In this document: in pieces, positions 25,563 through 34,977 of the stretch
Layout of the letters: each line of letters opens with the position of its first letter
Numbering within the stretch: the first letter of the stretch is position 1
Notes under the pieces: model-generated
Database searches by the model: none
What the model was told of the DNA's origin: nothing
Seen by the model: the letters and a program-made list of their open reading frames with translations, nothing else
Position numbers and translations under genes: made by a program
Origin: JAJEBT01 sp965214975
Lineage (GTDB): Bacteria > Pseudomonadota > Alphaproteobacteria > MPNO01 > UBA830
Length of the DNA stretch: 64,000 bases
NCBI GenBank assembly: GCA_965214975.1
Contig: OZ244055.1
Location: 3,472,001-3,536,000 of the forward strand
Reading direction: 5' to 3'

Positions 25563-27239
25563 ATGACCGACATCCGTCCGCTTCGAAACCTCGACGACAT
25601 CCGCAGCCCCGTCGGCAGCGAGCTGACGGCGAAGAGCTGGGCGACCGAAGCTCCCATGCGCATGCTCATGAACAATCTCGACCCCGGCGTGGCCGAGAGG
25701 CCGGAGGATCTCGTGGTCTACGGCGGCATCGGCAAGGCCGCGCGGAACCGCGAGTGCTTCGAGAGGATCGTCGCCCGGCTCGCGGTCCTCGAGGACGACG
25801 AGACGCTGCTGGTGCAGAGCGGCAAGCCCGTCGGCGTCTTCCGGACCCACCGCGACGCGCCGCGGGTGCTGATCGCCAATTCCAACCTCGTCGGCCGTTG
25901 GGCGACGCTCGACCATTTCACGGAACTCGATCGGGCGGGCCTGATGATGTACGGCCAGATGACCGCCGGGTCGTGGATCTACATCGGCAGCCAGGGCATC
26001 GTCCAGGGCACCTACGAGACGTTCGCCGAGGTCGCCCGCCGGCATTTCGGCGGCGACTTGACGGGCCGCTGGATCCTGACCGGGGGCCTGGGAGGCATGG
26101 GCGGCGCGCAGCCGCTGGCCGCCACCATGGCCGGCGCCAGCATGATCGCCGTCGAGTGCCAGCCGAGCCGCATCGAATACCGTCGGCGCACCGGCTATCT
26201 CGACACCAGCGCGACCGGGCTCGACGAGGCGCTCGCCATCGTCGAGCGGTCGCACGCCTCCGGCAGGCCGGTGTCGGTGGGCCTGCTGGGCAACGCCGCC
26301 GAGATCTTTCCCGAGATCGTCGCGCGCGGCATCCGCCCCGACGTCGTCACCGACCAGACGGCGGCCCACGACCCCGTCAACGGATACCTGCCGGCCGGCT
26401 GGACCGTGGAGGACTGGACGGCCCGCCGCGAGCGGGAACCCAAGGAGGTCGAGAAGGCGGCCAAGCTGTCGATGGCCGATCAGGTCAGGGCCATGCTCGC
26501 GTTCCACGAGACGGGCATCCCGGTGCTCGACTACGGCAACAACCTGCGCCAGATGGCCAAGGACGCCGGAGTCGCGCACGCGTTCGACTATCCGGGTTTC
26601 GTGCAGGCCTACGTGAGGCCGCTGTTCTGCCGGGGCAAGGGGCCCTTCCGCTGGGCCGCGCTGTCGGGCGATCCGGAGGACATCTACCGCACGGACGAAG
26701 CGGTGAAGGAGGCGATCCCCGACGACCCGCAACTGCACAACTGGCTGTCTCTCGCCCGCGAGCGAATCAGGTTCCAGGGGCTGCCGGCGCGCATCTGCTG
26801 GCTGGGGCTGGGGGAAAGGCACCGGGTGGGCCTGGCCTTCAACGAGCTCGTGCGCAGGGGAGAGGTCTCCGCCCCGATCGTGATCGGGCGCGACCACATG
26901 GATTCGGGATCGGTGGCAAGCCCCAACCGCGAGACCGAAGGCATGCTCGACGGATCCGACGCGGTCGCCGACTGGCCGCTTCTCAACGCCCTGCTCAACA
27001 CCGCCAGCGGCGCCACGTGGGTGTCCGTCCATCACGGCGGCGGGGTCGGAATCGGCTATTCCCAGCATGCCGGCATGGTGGTGCTCGCCGACGGCACCGA
27101 CGACGCGGCGAGGCGGCTCGAACGCGTGCTGTGGAACGATCCCGCGAGCGGGGTCATGCGGCACGCCGACGCCGGCTACGACGCCGCCATCGCCTGCGCG
27201 CGCGAAAACGGCCTGATCCTGCCGATGCTCGGAGACTGA
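25563..27239 (+). CDS. hutU: Urocanate hydratase
   Basis: Urocanase of 558 residues, the normal length, which adds water to urocanate to give imidazolone propionate using tightly bound NAD. NAD-site glycines are in WILTGGLGGMGGAQPLA. The conserved LDYGNNLRQMAKD, CRGKGPFRWAALSGDPEDI and SVHHGGGVGIGYSQHAG stretches are all present. It lies about 6 kb from hutI, beyond TRAP system 3, and follows the CoA transferase by 61 bases. HutH, the enzyme that makes urocanate, is not in the window. Confidence 0.96.
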   Translation: MTDIRPLRNLDDIRSPVGSELTAKSWATEAPMRMLMNNLDPGVAERPEDLVVYGGIGKAARNRECFERIVARLAVLEDDETLLVQSGKPVGVFRTHRDAPRVLIANSNLVGRWATLDHFTELDRAGLMMYGQMTAGSWIYIGSQGIVQGTYETFAEVARRHFGGDLTGRWILTGGLGGMGGAQPLAATMAGASMIAVECQPSRIEYRRRTGYLDTSATGLDEALAIVERSHASGRPVSVGLLGNAAEIFPEIVARGIRPDVVTDQTAAHDPVNGYLPAGWTVEDWTARREREPKEVEKAAKLSMADQVRAMLAFHETGIPVLDYGNNLRQMAKDAGVAHAFDYPGFVQAYVRPLFCRGKGPFRWAALSGDPEDIYRTDEAVKEAIPDDPQLHNWLSLARERIRFQGLPARICWLGLGERHRVGLAFNELVRRGEVSAPIVIGRDHMDSGSVASPNRETEGMLDGSDAVADWPLLNALLNTASGATWVSVHHGGGVGIGYSQHAGMVVLADGTDDAARRLERVLWNDPASGVMRHADAGYDAAIACARENGLILPMLGD

Positions 27240-27378
27240 ATCCCGGAGGGCCGCCGCATCCGGCAGCCTTCCGGATCCGCGCAGGCGGGCAACGGCGCCC
27301 CGGACGGACGGGCCGAACCGTTCCGTTTTCGCGGGCGCCGTGGCATAACGCCCGCGCCCAGGCAACGGAGACGGAAGC

Positions 27379-29049
27379 ATGGACGCGTCCGGCGGAAGCC
27401 GCACCTATCGGGATCTGCAACAGCATGTCGACGAACTCGCGAAGCGCGGCCTGCTCCACACGATCGACGACCCCGTCAACAAGGACACCGAGATGTCGCC
27501 GCTCGTGCGCTGGCAGTTCCGGGGCGGGCTGCGCGAAAGCGACCGCAAGGCCTTCCTGTTCCGGAACGTCGTCGATTCCGGAGGGCGCCGCTACGATTTC
27601 CCGGTGGTGATCGGCGCGCTCGCGGCCAACCCCGCGATCTACGCCGCCGGCATGGACGCGGAGCTCGACGGAATCTCCGCCAAGTGGAGCCGCGCCATCG
27701 CGGAACCGGTCCCGCCGCGCACGGTCGCCGCCGCCCCGTGCCACGACGCCGTCGTCGAGGGGGCCGACCTCGTCCGCGCCGACGGCGGTCTCGCCGCTCT
27801 TCCGGTCCCGCTGTCGACGCCCGGGTTCGATTCGTCGCCGACCCTCGCGGCGACCAACGTGATCACCCGCAACCCCGACACCGGCACCCAGAACATGGGC
27901 ACCTACCGGGCGGCGCTCAAGGCGCCCGACCGGCTGGTGGTGCGCATGGCGACGCGGGTCGGCGGCGCCGAGGGGTTCGTGCACTGGAAGATGCGCAAGG
28001 AACGCGGCGAGCCGATGCCATGCGCCATTGTCGTCGGCTGCCCGCCCTGCGTCGCCTTCACCGGGCCGCAGAAGCTTCCTCTCGGCATGGAGGAGATCGC
28101 GGTCGCCGGCGGGCTCGCGGGCGAGCCGGTCAACGTCGTGCGGGCACGCACCGTCGACCTTCTCGTGCCGGCAGAGGCGGAACTCGTGATCGAGGGCCTC
28201 GTCGACACCGGGGCGCTCGAGCCCGAAGGCCCCTTCGGCGAGAGCCACGGCCACGTGGCGCTGGAGGAGATGAACCTCCCGATGCAGGTCACCGCCATCA
28301 CCCACCGCCGGAACGCGGTCATCCCGTCCTACATCTCGCAGGTCGCGCCGTCGGAAAGCTCGGTCATCAAGCGCGTCGCCTACGAGCCGCTGTTCCTCGC
28401 CCATCTCAGGGACCATCTCGGCGTCAAGGGCGTGCGCAAGGTCTCGCTCCACGAGCCTCTCACCGGCCTTCTGCGGGTGACCGTCGTCACCGTCGATCCC
28501 GAAACCCCGCGCACCGAGGTCTGGCGGGCGCTCTACGGCGCCGCCAGCTTCAAGGGCGACTGCGGCAAGATCACCATCGCCGTCAACGAGGACATCGACG
28601 CCGACAACGCCGACGCGATCCTGTGGGCCATGGGCTACCGCCTCAACCCGGCCGAGGACGTCGAGGTGCTCCGCCACCGCGGCCAGGGGCACGGCCCCCG
28701 GCGCGAGCACAAGGGCGAGGAGGATTCGACGCTCCTGATCGACGCCACCATGAAATCCCCGATGCCGCCGCTGGCCCTGCCCGCGAAGCCCTACATGGAG
28801 GCCGGCAGGGCGCTGTGGGAACGGCTCGGGCTGCCCGAGCTGCGTCCGGAAACGCCGTGGCACGGCTACTCTCTCGGCGACTGGTCCCGGCGCTGGGAAG
28901 AGGCGGCCGCGCGGGCCGCCGCCGGCGACTGGCAGGAGAACGGCCGGCGCACCCTCCAGCGCCGGATCCCGGCCGACGTGCCGCCGGAAAGCTCGGTCCG
29001 CGACGTCGAGGAAGGCTGGGAGGACGAGGTCGAGTGGCGCCGGCGGTAG
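27379..29049 (+). CDS. UbiD-family decarboxylase
   Basis: Prenylated-FMN-dependent (de)carboxylase of 556 residues. The cofactor and metal site motif is TRNPDTGTQNMGTYR, and the E of the catalytic E-R-E set is expected in EGPFGESHGHV. UbiD proper decarboxylates 3-octaprenyl-4-hydroxybenzoate; relatives act on aromatic, heteroaromatic and unsaturated acids. The C-terminus is longer than UbiD and ends in acidic/aromatic residues. No ubiX-like prenyltransferase is in the window. It opens the catabolic stretch and is followed by a convergent Ldh2 gene. A GCGGGCG/CGCCCGC inverted repeat lies just upstream, around 27331-27355. Confidence 0.92.
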   Translation: MDASGGSRTYRDLQQHVDELAKRGLLHTIDDPVNKDTEMSPLVRWQFRGGLRESDRKAFLFRNVVDSGGRRYDFPVVIGALAANPAIYAAGMDAELDGISAKWSRAIAEPVPPRTVAAAPCHDAVVEGADLVRADGGLAALPVPLSTPGFDSSPTLAATNVITRNPDTGTQNMGTYRAALKAPDRLVVRMATRVGGAEGFVHWKMRKERGEPMPCAIVVGCPPCVAFTGPQKLPLGMEEIAVAGGLAGEPVNVVRARTVDLLVPAEAELVIEGLVDTGALEPEGPFGESHGHVALEEMNLPMQVTAITHRRNAVIPSYISQVAPSESSVIKRVAYEPLFLAHLRDHLGVKGVRKVSLHEPLTGLLRVTVVTVDPETPRTEVWRALYGAASFKGDCGKITIAVNEDIDADNADAILWAMGYRLNPAEDVEVLRHRGQGHGPRREHKGEEDSTLLIDATMKSPMPPLALPAKPYMEAGRALWERLGLPELRPETPWHGYSLGDWSRRWEEAAARAAAGDWQENGRRTLQRRIPADVPPESSVRDVEEGWEDEVEWRRR

Positions 29050-29055
29050 GCCGGT

Positions 29056-30114
29056 TCACGCCGGTTCCGGCATCGCCACCCCGAGCGGCCCGGCGACCTC
29101 CCGAAGACGCGCCCAGGTGCCCGACGGCAGGGGAATGCCGTCCCGGGTTCGCCGCGCCAGCACCCGGTCCCCGCGTTCCCCGGGAACCGTAATCTCGTCG
29201 ACGCCGTCGGCCGGCGGCAGCGTCTTGAGCGCCCGCGCCAGTCGGTCCACCTCTTCGGCATAGGCGCCGGCGTCGGTGAAGCGCGCGATGTCGATGGCGA
29301 GCGCGAGGCCGTTCTGCACGTGGCGGCGGCCGTCCGGCTCGCCGACGATGAACGGCGCGATCAGGGGATTGCCCACGACCAGGCCGGTCAGGCACTCGAA
29401 CATCAGCGCGAGCCCGCCGCCCTTGTGGCCGCCGAGCGGCGTCGGGATGGCGGCCCGCGCCGGGTCGGTGGTCGGATTGCCGTCGGCGTCCACCGCCCAC
29501 CCCTCGCCGAGCGGCAGACCGGCGTCCCGCGCGAGCGCGATCTTGCCCATGGACGCGGTGGCCGACGCCATGTCGAGCAGCAACGGCGCGTGGCTCCCGC
29601 CGGGGACGGCGATGGCTAGCGGACTCGTCGCGATGCCGGGTCGCCGCGCCCCGGGATAGAGCATGTTCGGACGCGACGAGCCGATGACCAGCCCCGCCAT
29701 CCCGGCCGCCGCCGCCCGCAGCGCGAAATACCCGATCGCCCCCATGTGAGTGGTTTCCCGGACGAAACACGCGCCGATGCCGGCTTCGGACGCCTTGGCG
29801 ACGGCGATCCCGGTGGCCCGTCCGAGCGCGACCGGCCCGAGGGCGCGGTCGGCGTCGAGCACGGCCGCGGCCGGCATGTCGGCCGCCACGGCGATCCGGG
29901 GGCGGGGGTTGCCCTGGCCGTTCTCCAGGCGCGCCAGGTATCCGGGAACGCGCAGCACGCCGTGCGAATCGACGCCGCGCAGATTCGCCCACACCAGCAC
30001 GTCCGCGACCAGCCCGGCATCGGCCGCCGGCACGCCCCGCGCCGCGAACAGTTCCGCGGCGAAGGCCCGCAGCGCCGCCGCGTCGACGGTGATCTCCCTG
30101 CGCGACTCGGACAT
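29056..30114 (-). CDS. Ldh2/malate dehydrogenase-type NAD(P)-dependent oxidoreductase
   Basis: 352 residues of the malate/L-lactate dehydrogenase (Ldh2) family, which has its own fold distinct from Rossmann LDH. Motifs are GVDSHGVLRVPGYL near the N-terminus, THMGAIGYFALRAA, and LGGHKGGGLALMFECLTG in the nucleotide pocket. Members oxidise malate, lactate, ureidoglycolate, sulfolactate or reduce cyclic imines, so the substrate is open. The ATG at 30114 gives the usual N-terminus, while a 39-residue upstream extension is arginine-rich. It is the only minus-strand gene in this catabolic block. Confidence 0.9.
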   Translation of the reverse strand: MSESRREITVDAAALRAFAAELFAARGVPAADAGLVADVLVWANLRGVDSHGVLRVPGYLARLENGQGNPRPRIAVAADMPAAAVLDADRALGPVALGRATGIAVAKASEAGIGACFVRETTHMGAIGYFALRAAAAGMAGLVIGSSRPNMLYPGARRPGIATSPLAIAVPGGSHAPLLLDMASATASMGKIALARDAGLPLGEGWAVDADGNPTTDPARAAIPTPLGGHKGGGLALMFECLTGLVVGNPLIAPFIVGEPDGRRHVQNGLALAIDIARFTDAGAYAEEVDRLARALKTLPPADGVDEITVPGERGDRVLARRTRDGIPLPSGTWARLREVAGPLGVAMPEPA

Positions 30115-30246
30115 CCGGGGCGCCCCTCGCCAGCATCGCGCCATGATGCGCCCGCGGAACCGGCGGGTCCAGCGGGAGCCCGTGTTCCCGGCGCCGCCGG
30201 CTTGGGGTATCAACGGGCGCCCGCGCAACAACGGAGCTCCCGCGCC

Positions 30247-31113
30247 ATGGAAGAGAGCCTCACCTTCAAGTCCGGCGACCTCGATCTTTCAGGAGTCCTT
30301 CACCTGCCCGACGATTCCCGAACCCCGCGGCCCGTCGTCGTCGTTCTGCACGGCTTCGGCAGCAACAAGAACGCCGGCAACGTCGTCGGCCCCACGGGCA
30401 CGTTTCTCGAATGGGGCTACGCCGTCTTCCGCTTCGACATGCGCGGCTGCGGCGAGAGCGGCGGCACGTTCGGGCACATCTTCTGCGAGGACCAGGTGGA
30501 AGACGCCAGGGCGGCCGTCACGTTCCTGCGATCCCGCCCGGACATCGACCCCGAACGCGTCGCTCTCGTCGGATCGAGCTTCGGCGCCGCGGTCGCCGTC
30601 TACGCCGCCGCCGTCGACAAGCGCGTCGCGGCCGCCGTGTCGTCGGGCGGATGGGGCCACGGCGAACGCAAGTTCCGCGGACAGCACCCGACACCGGAGG
30701 CGTGGGCAGCGTTCACCAGGATGCTCGCCGACGGCAAGCGGCACCGCGCGGAGACCGGCGAATCGCTGATGGTCGACCGCCATGCCATCGTGCCGATCCC
30801 GGAACATCTGCGCGGCAACCTGGCTCCGGGGTCGGTCTCGCGTTTCCCGGCCGAGACCGCCCAGAGCATGTTCGACTTCAGGGCCGAGGAGGTGGTCGCG
30901 GACATCGCCCCCCGGCCCCTGCTGCTGCTGCACAGCTCGAACGATTCCGTGACGCCCACCGAGCAGTCGGTCGAGATGTTCAAGCGCGCCGGCCAGCCGA
31001 CCGACCTTCACCTGACCGCCGACACGGACCACTTCATGTTCGCCGAGACCAACGTCCGCGTCATGCACATCCTGCGCGACTGGCTCGACAGGTACTTTCC
31101 CGCGGCGCCGTGA
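30247..31113 (+). CDS. Alpha/beta hydrolase (S33-like)
   Basis: 288-residue alpha/beta hydrolase. The oxyanion strand has VVVLHGFGSNKN, the nucleophile elbow is VGSSFGAAV (GxSxG-type with serine at the second position), the acid is likely in LLLHSSNDSVTP and the histidine in TADTDHFMF. This is the order of dienelactone hydrolase and serine-aminopeptidase-like esterases. The ATG at 30247 has GGAG upstream. It follows the Ldh2 gene divergently and precedes the VOC protein, so a role on a ring-cleavage product is plausible but not shown. Confidence 0.87.
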   Translation: MEESLTFKSGDLDLSGVLHLPDDSRTPRPVVVVLHGFGSNKNAGNVVGPTGTFLEWGYAVFRFDMRGCGESGGTFGHIFCEDQVEDARAAVTFLRSRPDIDPERVALVGSSFGAAVAVYAAAVDKRVAAAVSSGGWGHGERKFRGQHPTPEAWAAFTRMLADGKRHRAETGESLMVDRHAIVPIPEHLRGNLAPGSVSRFPAETAQSMFDFRAEEVVADIAPRPLLLLHSSNDSVTPTEQSVEMFKRAGQPTDLHLTADTDHFMFAETNVRVMHILRDWLDRYFPAAP

Positions 31114-31215
31114 CCCTGCCGCGCCCGCTGCGCGCCTCCGCTCGTTGACCGCCGCCCGTGCCGGGCTATCCTGCTCCCGGCCGCGCCCCGCGGGGAATTC
31201 GGAAAGGATTGCGAC

Positions 31216-32094
31216 ATGAGCGAGCCGAGGGTGACGGGCTTGCGCAGCGCGGAGTTCGCCGTGCCGGACGTCGGCGCGGCGAGGCGGTTCTACGAGGAGT
31301 GCTGGGGTCTCGAAACGGTCGCCGAGGACGGTGGCGCCGCGTATCTCCGCGGTACCGGCCCGGAACACCATCTTCTCGCGCTTCGGCCGGGGCCGGAGCG
31401 GAAACTGCTCGGAATCCACCTCGCGGCCGGCGACAGGGCTGCCGTCGACGGCCTGCACGCGCGCGCCGAAAGCCTGGGCACGGCGCCCGGCCGCCCGGCC
31501 GAGCTTCGGCGGCCGGGCGGCGGGTACGGCTTCGTCTTCCGCGACCTCCACGGCCGGGAATACACGATCTCCGCCGGCGTCTCGCGCCATGCGGCGGAAC
31601 CGGCGGCGGCCGCCCGGCCGGTCAAGCTCAGCCACGTCGTGCAGAACTCCCCCGACCGCAAGGCGCAGAGCGCGCAGTTCGTCGACGTCCTCGGCTTCAA
31701 GCTCAGCGACCGCACGGACTACATGGATTTCATCCGCTGCAGCAGCGACCACCACGCGCTGGCCTACACCGAGATCGCGACGCCGACACTCAACCACTGC
31801 GCGTTCGAGCTGCCCTCGCACGACGCCCTGATGCATGCGAGCGGACGGATGAAGCGCGCCGGCTATCCGGTGGAATGGGGTGTCGGCCGCCACGGCCCCG
31901 GAAACAACGTCTTCGCCTACTTCATCGACCCCTGCGGATACGTGATCGAGTACACCGCCGAGGTCGAGCAGGTGGACGACGGCTACCGCACGGGAATGCC
32001 GGAGGACTGGGTGCGGCCGCCGGAGTACCACAACGACCGCTGGGGCTTCGCCGGGCCGCCGTCGGCGAGATTCCGGGAAGCGGCCGGAGGCTGA
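31216..32094 (+). CDS. VOC-family extradiol-dioxygenase-like protein
   Basis: 292 residues made of two vicinal-oxygen-chelate modules. The second module keeps a full 2-His-1-Glu metal site: H140 (LSHVVQN), H194 (TLNHCAFEL) and E245 (GYVIEYTAE), in the places seen in biphenyl-diol and catechol 2,3-dioxygenases. The first module lacks the ligands and is likely structural, again as in type I extradiol enzymes. The ATG at 31216 follows a GGAAAGG site. Ring cleavage of a catechol-like substrate is the best guess. Confidence 0.88.
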   Translation: MSEPRVTGLRSAEFAVPDVGAARRFYEECWGLETVAEDGGAAYLRGTGPEHHLLALRPGPERKLLGIHLAAGDRAAVDGLHARAESLGTAPGRPAELRRPGGGYGFVFRDLHGREYTISAGVSRHAAEPAAAARPVKLSHVVQNSPDRKAQSAQFVDVLGFKLSDRTDYMDFIRCSSDHHALAYTEIATPTLNHCAFELPSHDALMHASGRMKRAGYPVEWGVGRHGPGNNVFAYFIDPCGYVIEYTAEVEQVDDGYRTGMPEDWVRPPEYHNDRWGFAGPPSARFREAAGG

Positions 32095-32128
32095 GGAAAG
32101 CCTCCCCCGCGACTCCGGAAACGCCTCC

Positions 32129-33535
32129 GTGCCCCGGAGCGGACCGCTCGCCGCGCCCGGCGGGATCGCCTCCGCGATCGCCGGCTTCGCGGTCTCGGCC
32201 CGCTGGGCCGAAACGCCGCCCGAGGTCCGGGCCCGGGCGCGGATCCACGTCCTGGACTCGCTGGGGCTGGCGCTGGCGGGCAGCGTCTCCCCGGTTGCTG
32301 GGATCGTCCGCGGCTGGCTCGAGGACGAGGGCGTCGCCGGCCGCGGAAGCGCGGTTTTCGGGTCGCGCCTCCGCGCTCCGCCCCGCTTCGCGGCCTTCGC
32401 CAACGCCGCCGCGATCCACGCCGACAACCACGACGACACGACGCCCCAGACCGATCCCGGCCGCACCGGGGGAATCCACGCCAGCGCGGCGGTCCTTCCG
32501 GTCGCGCTGGCGGCGGCGGAAGCGTCGGGGCGGTCGGGGGCCGAGACTCTGACGGCCTATCTCGTCGGCGTCGAGGTGGCGTCGCGGCTGAACCATGCCA
32601 CGGCGCCCCGCCACTACGCCGACGGCTTTCACGTGACGGGCACGCTCAACACGTTCGGCGCGGCGGCGGCCGCGGCCCGGCTGGCGGGCCTCGATTCCGC
32701 AGGCGTCGCCCGGGCCCTCGGCATCGCCGCGAGCCGCGCCGCCGGAGTCCGGCGGAATTTCGGAACCATGACCGAGATCCTTCACCCCGCCTGGGCCGCC
32801 GAGGACGGCATCGCCGCCGCGGAACTGGCGCGGCGCGGCGTGACCGCGGCCGCCGACGCGCTCGACGGCCCGGGCGGCTTCGTCGCGGCCGCCGCCGGCG
32901 GCGCGAACCCGGACGCCATCGTCGGCAGGCTGGGCGCACCGTGGGTCTTCGCGCATCCGGGCGTGTGGATCAAGCCGCACCCGAGCGGCGCCCTGACCCA
33001 TCCGGCGGCCTCCTGCCTGCTCGACCTCATGGAAGGCGAAAACCTGCGCGCCGAGGGCATCTCCGCCATCCGGGTGCGGACCAACCGGCGCATCGTCGAC
33101 ACGCTCCGGGCGGAAATCCCCGAAAACGCCACCGAGGCGAGATTCTCGATGCGCTTCGTCCTCGCGGTCATCGCCGTGACCGGCCGGGCCGGGCCGGCGG
33201 AGTTCGCCGACGCCATGGTGCGGCGCGACGACGTCCGCGCCATGATGGCGCGCGTCGAGCACGCCGCCTTCGAACGGGAGGAGCCGGGCTTCACCAACGT
33301 CACCACCTTCGTCACGGTCGAGACGGCCGACGGGCGGCGGTACGCGCAACGGGCCGACCACGCCCGCGGCAGCGCGGAGCGGCCGTTCGGCCTCGCCGAG
33401 GTCCGGGCCAGATTCGACGACTGCGCGCGCCGCGCGGGCCATCCCGCGGACAGGGCGGCCGAGGCCGCGGAACTTGTCGGGATCCTCGACCGGCAGCCCG
33501 GCGTCGCCGGGCTGTGCACGGCGCTGTCGCGGTAG
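32129..33535 (+). CDS. MmgE/PrpD family protein
   Basis: 468 residues of the MmgE/PrpD fold, whose members include 2-methylcitrate dehydratase, cis-aconitate decarboxylase and iminodisuccinate epimerase. Typical stretches are ARIHVLDSLGLALAG, AIHADNHDDTTP, GFHVTGTLNTFGAAAAAARL and the KPHPSGALTHPA region near residue 285. The GTG at 32129 gives a compact N-terminus. Domain identification is firm; the reaction is not. It probably belongs with the hydrolase and VOC genes just upstream. Confidence 0.88.
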   Translation: MPRSGPLAAPGGIASAIAGFAVSARWAETPPEVRARARIHVLDSLGLALAGSVSPVAGIVRGWLEDEGVAGRGSAVFGSRLRAPPRFAAFANAAAIHADNHDDTTPQTDPGRTGGIHASAAVLPVALAAAEASGRSGAETLTAYLVGVEVASRLNHATAPRHYADGFHVTGTLNTFGAAAAAARLAGLDSAGVARALGIAASRAAGVRRNFGTMTEILHPAWAAEDGIAAAELARRGVTAAADALDGPGGFVAAAAGGANPDAIVGRLGAPWVFAHPGVWIKPHPSGALTHPAASCLLDLMEGENLRAEGISAIRVRTNRRIVDTLRAEIPENATEARFSMRFVLAVIAVTGRAGPAEFADAMVRRDDVRAMMARVEHAAFEREEPGFTNVTTFVTVETADGRRYAQRADHARGSAERPFGLAEVRARFDDCARRAGHPADRAAEAAELVGILDRQPGVAGLCTALSR

Positions 33536-33554
33536 ATCCCGAAGCGCGGCCCGG

Positions 33555-33583
33555 TTGTGGACTGGCGCGGCGAAACGTGTAAA
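33555..33583 (+). promoter_or_regulatory. Possible promoter of livKHMGF
   Basis: TTGTGG (33555-33560), 17 bases, then TGTAAA (33578-33583), about 65 bases before the livK start. The -10 matches consensus at four of six positions and the -35 at three. It was read by eye. Confidence 0.4.
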
Positions 33584-33647
33584 GTCCGCGCTTCGCGGTC
33601 CGCGGCCGGGATCCGGCGAGACGGACGAACACGCAGGGAGATCGACC

Positions 33648-34964
33648 ATGAAGACAGCAACTCTCGGTGCGCGCCGGCTGGCCGGCGCGGCGCTTGCCGG
33701 CGCGCTCGCGTTCGGCGGGAGCGCGGCGCTCGCGCAGACGGTCAAGGTGGCCACGCCGGTCTTTCTGACCGGAGCCGCCGCGCCCGCCTTCGGGATTCCG
33801 GCCAAGCAGGGCGTGGAACTGATCGTGCGGGGCATCAACAACGGCGAGCTTCCGGCTCCCTACGACCGCAAGGGCCTTGCGGGCCGCCAGATCGAGCTTC
33901 TGATCTACGACGAGGCCGGAGGCAACACCAAGCAGGTCACCGAACTGCGCAACAAGGTGCAGAAGGACAACGTCGACGCGGTCATCGGCTACATCTCCTC
34001 GGGAACGTGCTCGGCCGCGGCGCCAGTCGCGGAGGAGCTCAAGGTTCTCACGATCACCACGGTCTGCGGCACGCCGCGGATCTTCGAGGAGCTCGTCAAG
34101 AACCCCAAGTACGTGTTCCGGACCATGAACCACGCCACCGCCAACAACGCCTCGGCGGCGCGGTATCTGGTCAGCAAGATGAGGAGCGACGTCACCGGGA
34201 TCATCGGCCTCAACCAGAACTACGCCTGGGGCCAGGATTCGTGGCGTGACTTCCGTCTCGCGATGGAGACGCTCGCCCCCGAGATCAAGGCGTCGAGCAA
34301 GCAGCAGTTCCCCAAACTCTTCTCCGGGCAGTACGGCACCGAGATCTCGGTGCTGTCGCGGGCTCGCGAGAACGTCGTCCATTCCAGCTTCTGGGGCGGC
34401 GATCTGGAGTCGTTCATCGGCCAGGCCTCGGCGCGCGGCCTGTTCAAGCGGAAGTCGTTCATCCTCACCGTCGGCGAGACCGTCGCCTACCGTCTCGGCA
34501 AGAAGTTCCCGCAGGGCCAGATGGTCGGCACGCGCGGACCGTACGGCATGTACGTCGTGAACGACCCGTCGCCGATCAACCAGTGGTTCCAGAAGGAGTA
34601 CCGCAAGACCTACGGCGAGCCTCCCTCGCAACCCGGCTACCAGTTCGCCCAGGGCTTCCTCGCGGCCAAGTACGCCTACGACAAGGCGGGAGCGATGGCC
34701 GGAGGGTTCCCGACGACGGATCAGGTCATCGCCGCCCTCGAGGGCGCGACCTTCCCGACCTTCGTCGGCAACGTGCGGATGGCGCTGTCCAAGGGCCACC
34801 AGGCGATCACCGACGATCTCTGGGGCGTCACGGTGTGGGATTCGGCCCGCAACGAGATGGTCGTCAAGGACGTCGAGGTCTACCCGGCCGAGTGCGTCAA
34901 CCCGCCCGACGGCGTCGGATCGATCGAGTGGCTGGAAGGCGGCATGAAGGGCGCGAAGTGCTGA
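33648..34964 (+). CDS. livK: ABC transporter periplasmic binding protein, branched-chain/aromatic type
   Basis: 438-residue binding protein of the LivK group (type I periplasmic fold). The signal peptide ends around residue 29 (AALAQ). Family features include VFLTGAAAPAFG near the start, LIYDEAGGNTKQ and VDAVIGYISSGTCSAAAP. Sites in this group bind leucine-type amino acids, amides, urea or aromatic acids, so specificity is open. The ATG at 33648 follows GGGAG. It heads the liv operon and is separated from livH by a long perfect hairpin, a common way to make more of the binding protein than of the permeases. Confidence 0.93.
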   Translation: MKTATLGARRLAGAALAGALAFGGSAALAQTVKVATPVFLTGAAAPAFGIPAKQGVELIVRGINNGELPAPYDRKGLAGRQIELLIYDEAGGNTKQVTELRNKVQKDNVDAVIGYISSGTCSAAAPVAEELKVLTITTVCGTPRIFEELVKNPKYVFRTMNHATANNASAARYLVSKMRSDVTGIIGLNQNYAWGQDSWRDFRLAMETLAPEIKASSKQQFPKLFSGQYGTEISVLSRARENVVHSSFWGGDLESFIGQASARGLFKRKSFILTVGETVAYRLGKKFPQGQMVGTRGPYGMYVVNDPSPINQWFQKEYRKTYGEPPSQPGYQFAQGFLAAKYAYDKAGAMAGGFPTTDQVIAALEGATFPTFVGNVRMALSKGHQAITDDLWGVTVWDSARNEMVVKDVEVYPAECVNPPDGVGSIEWLEGGMKGAKC

Positions 34965-34977
34965 ACTAGCAGCGTCC

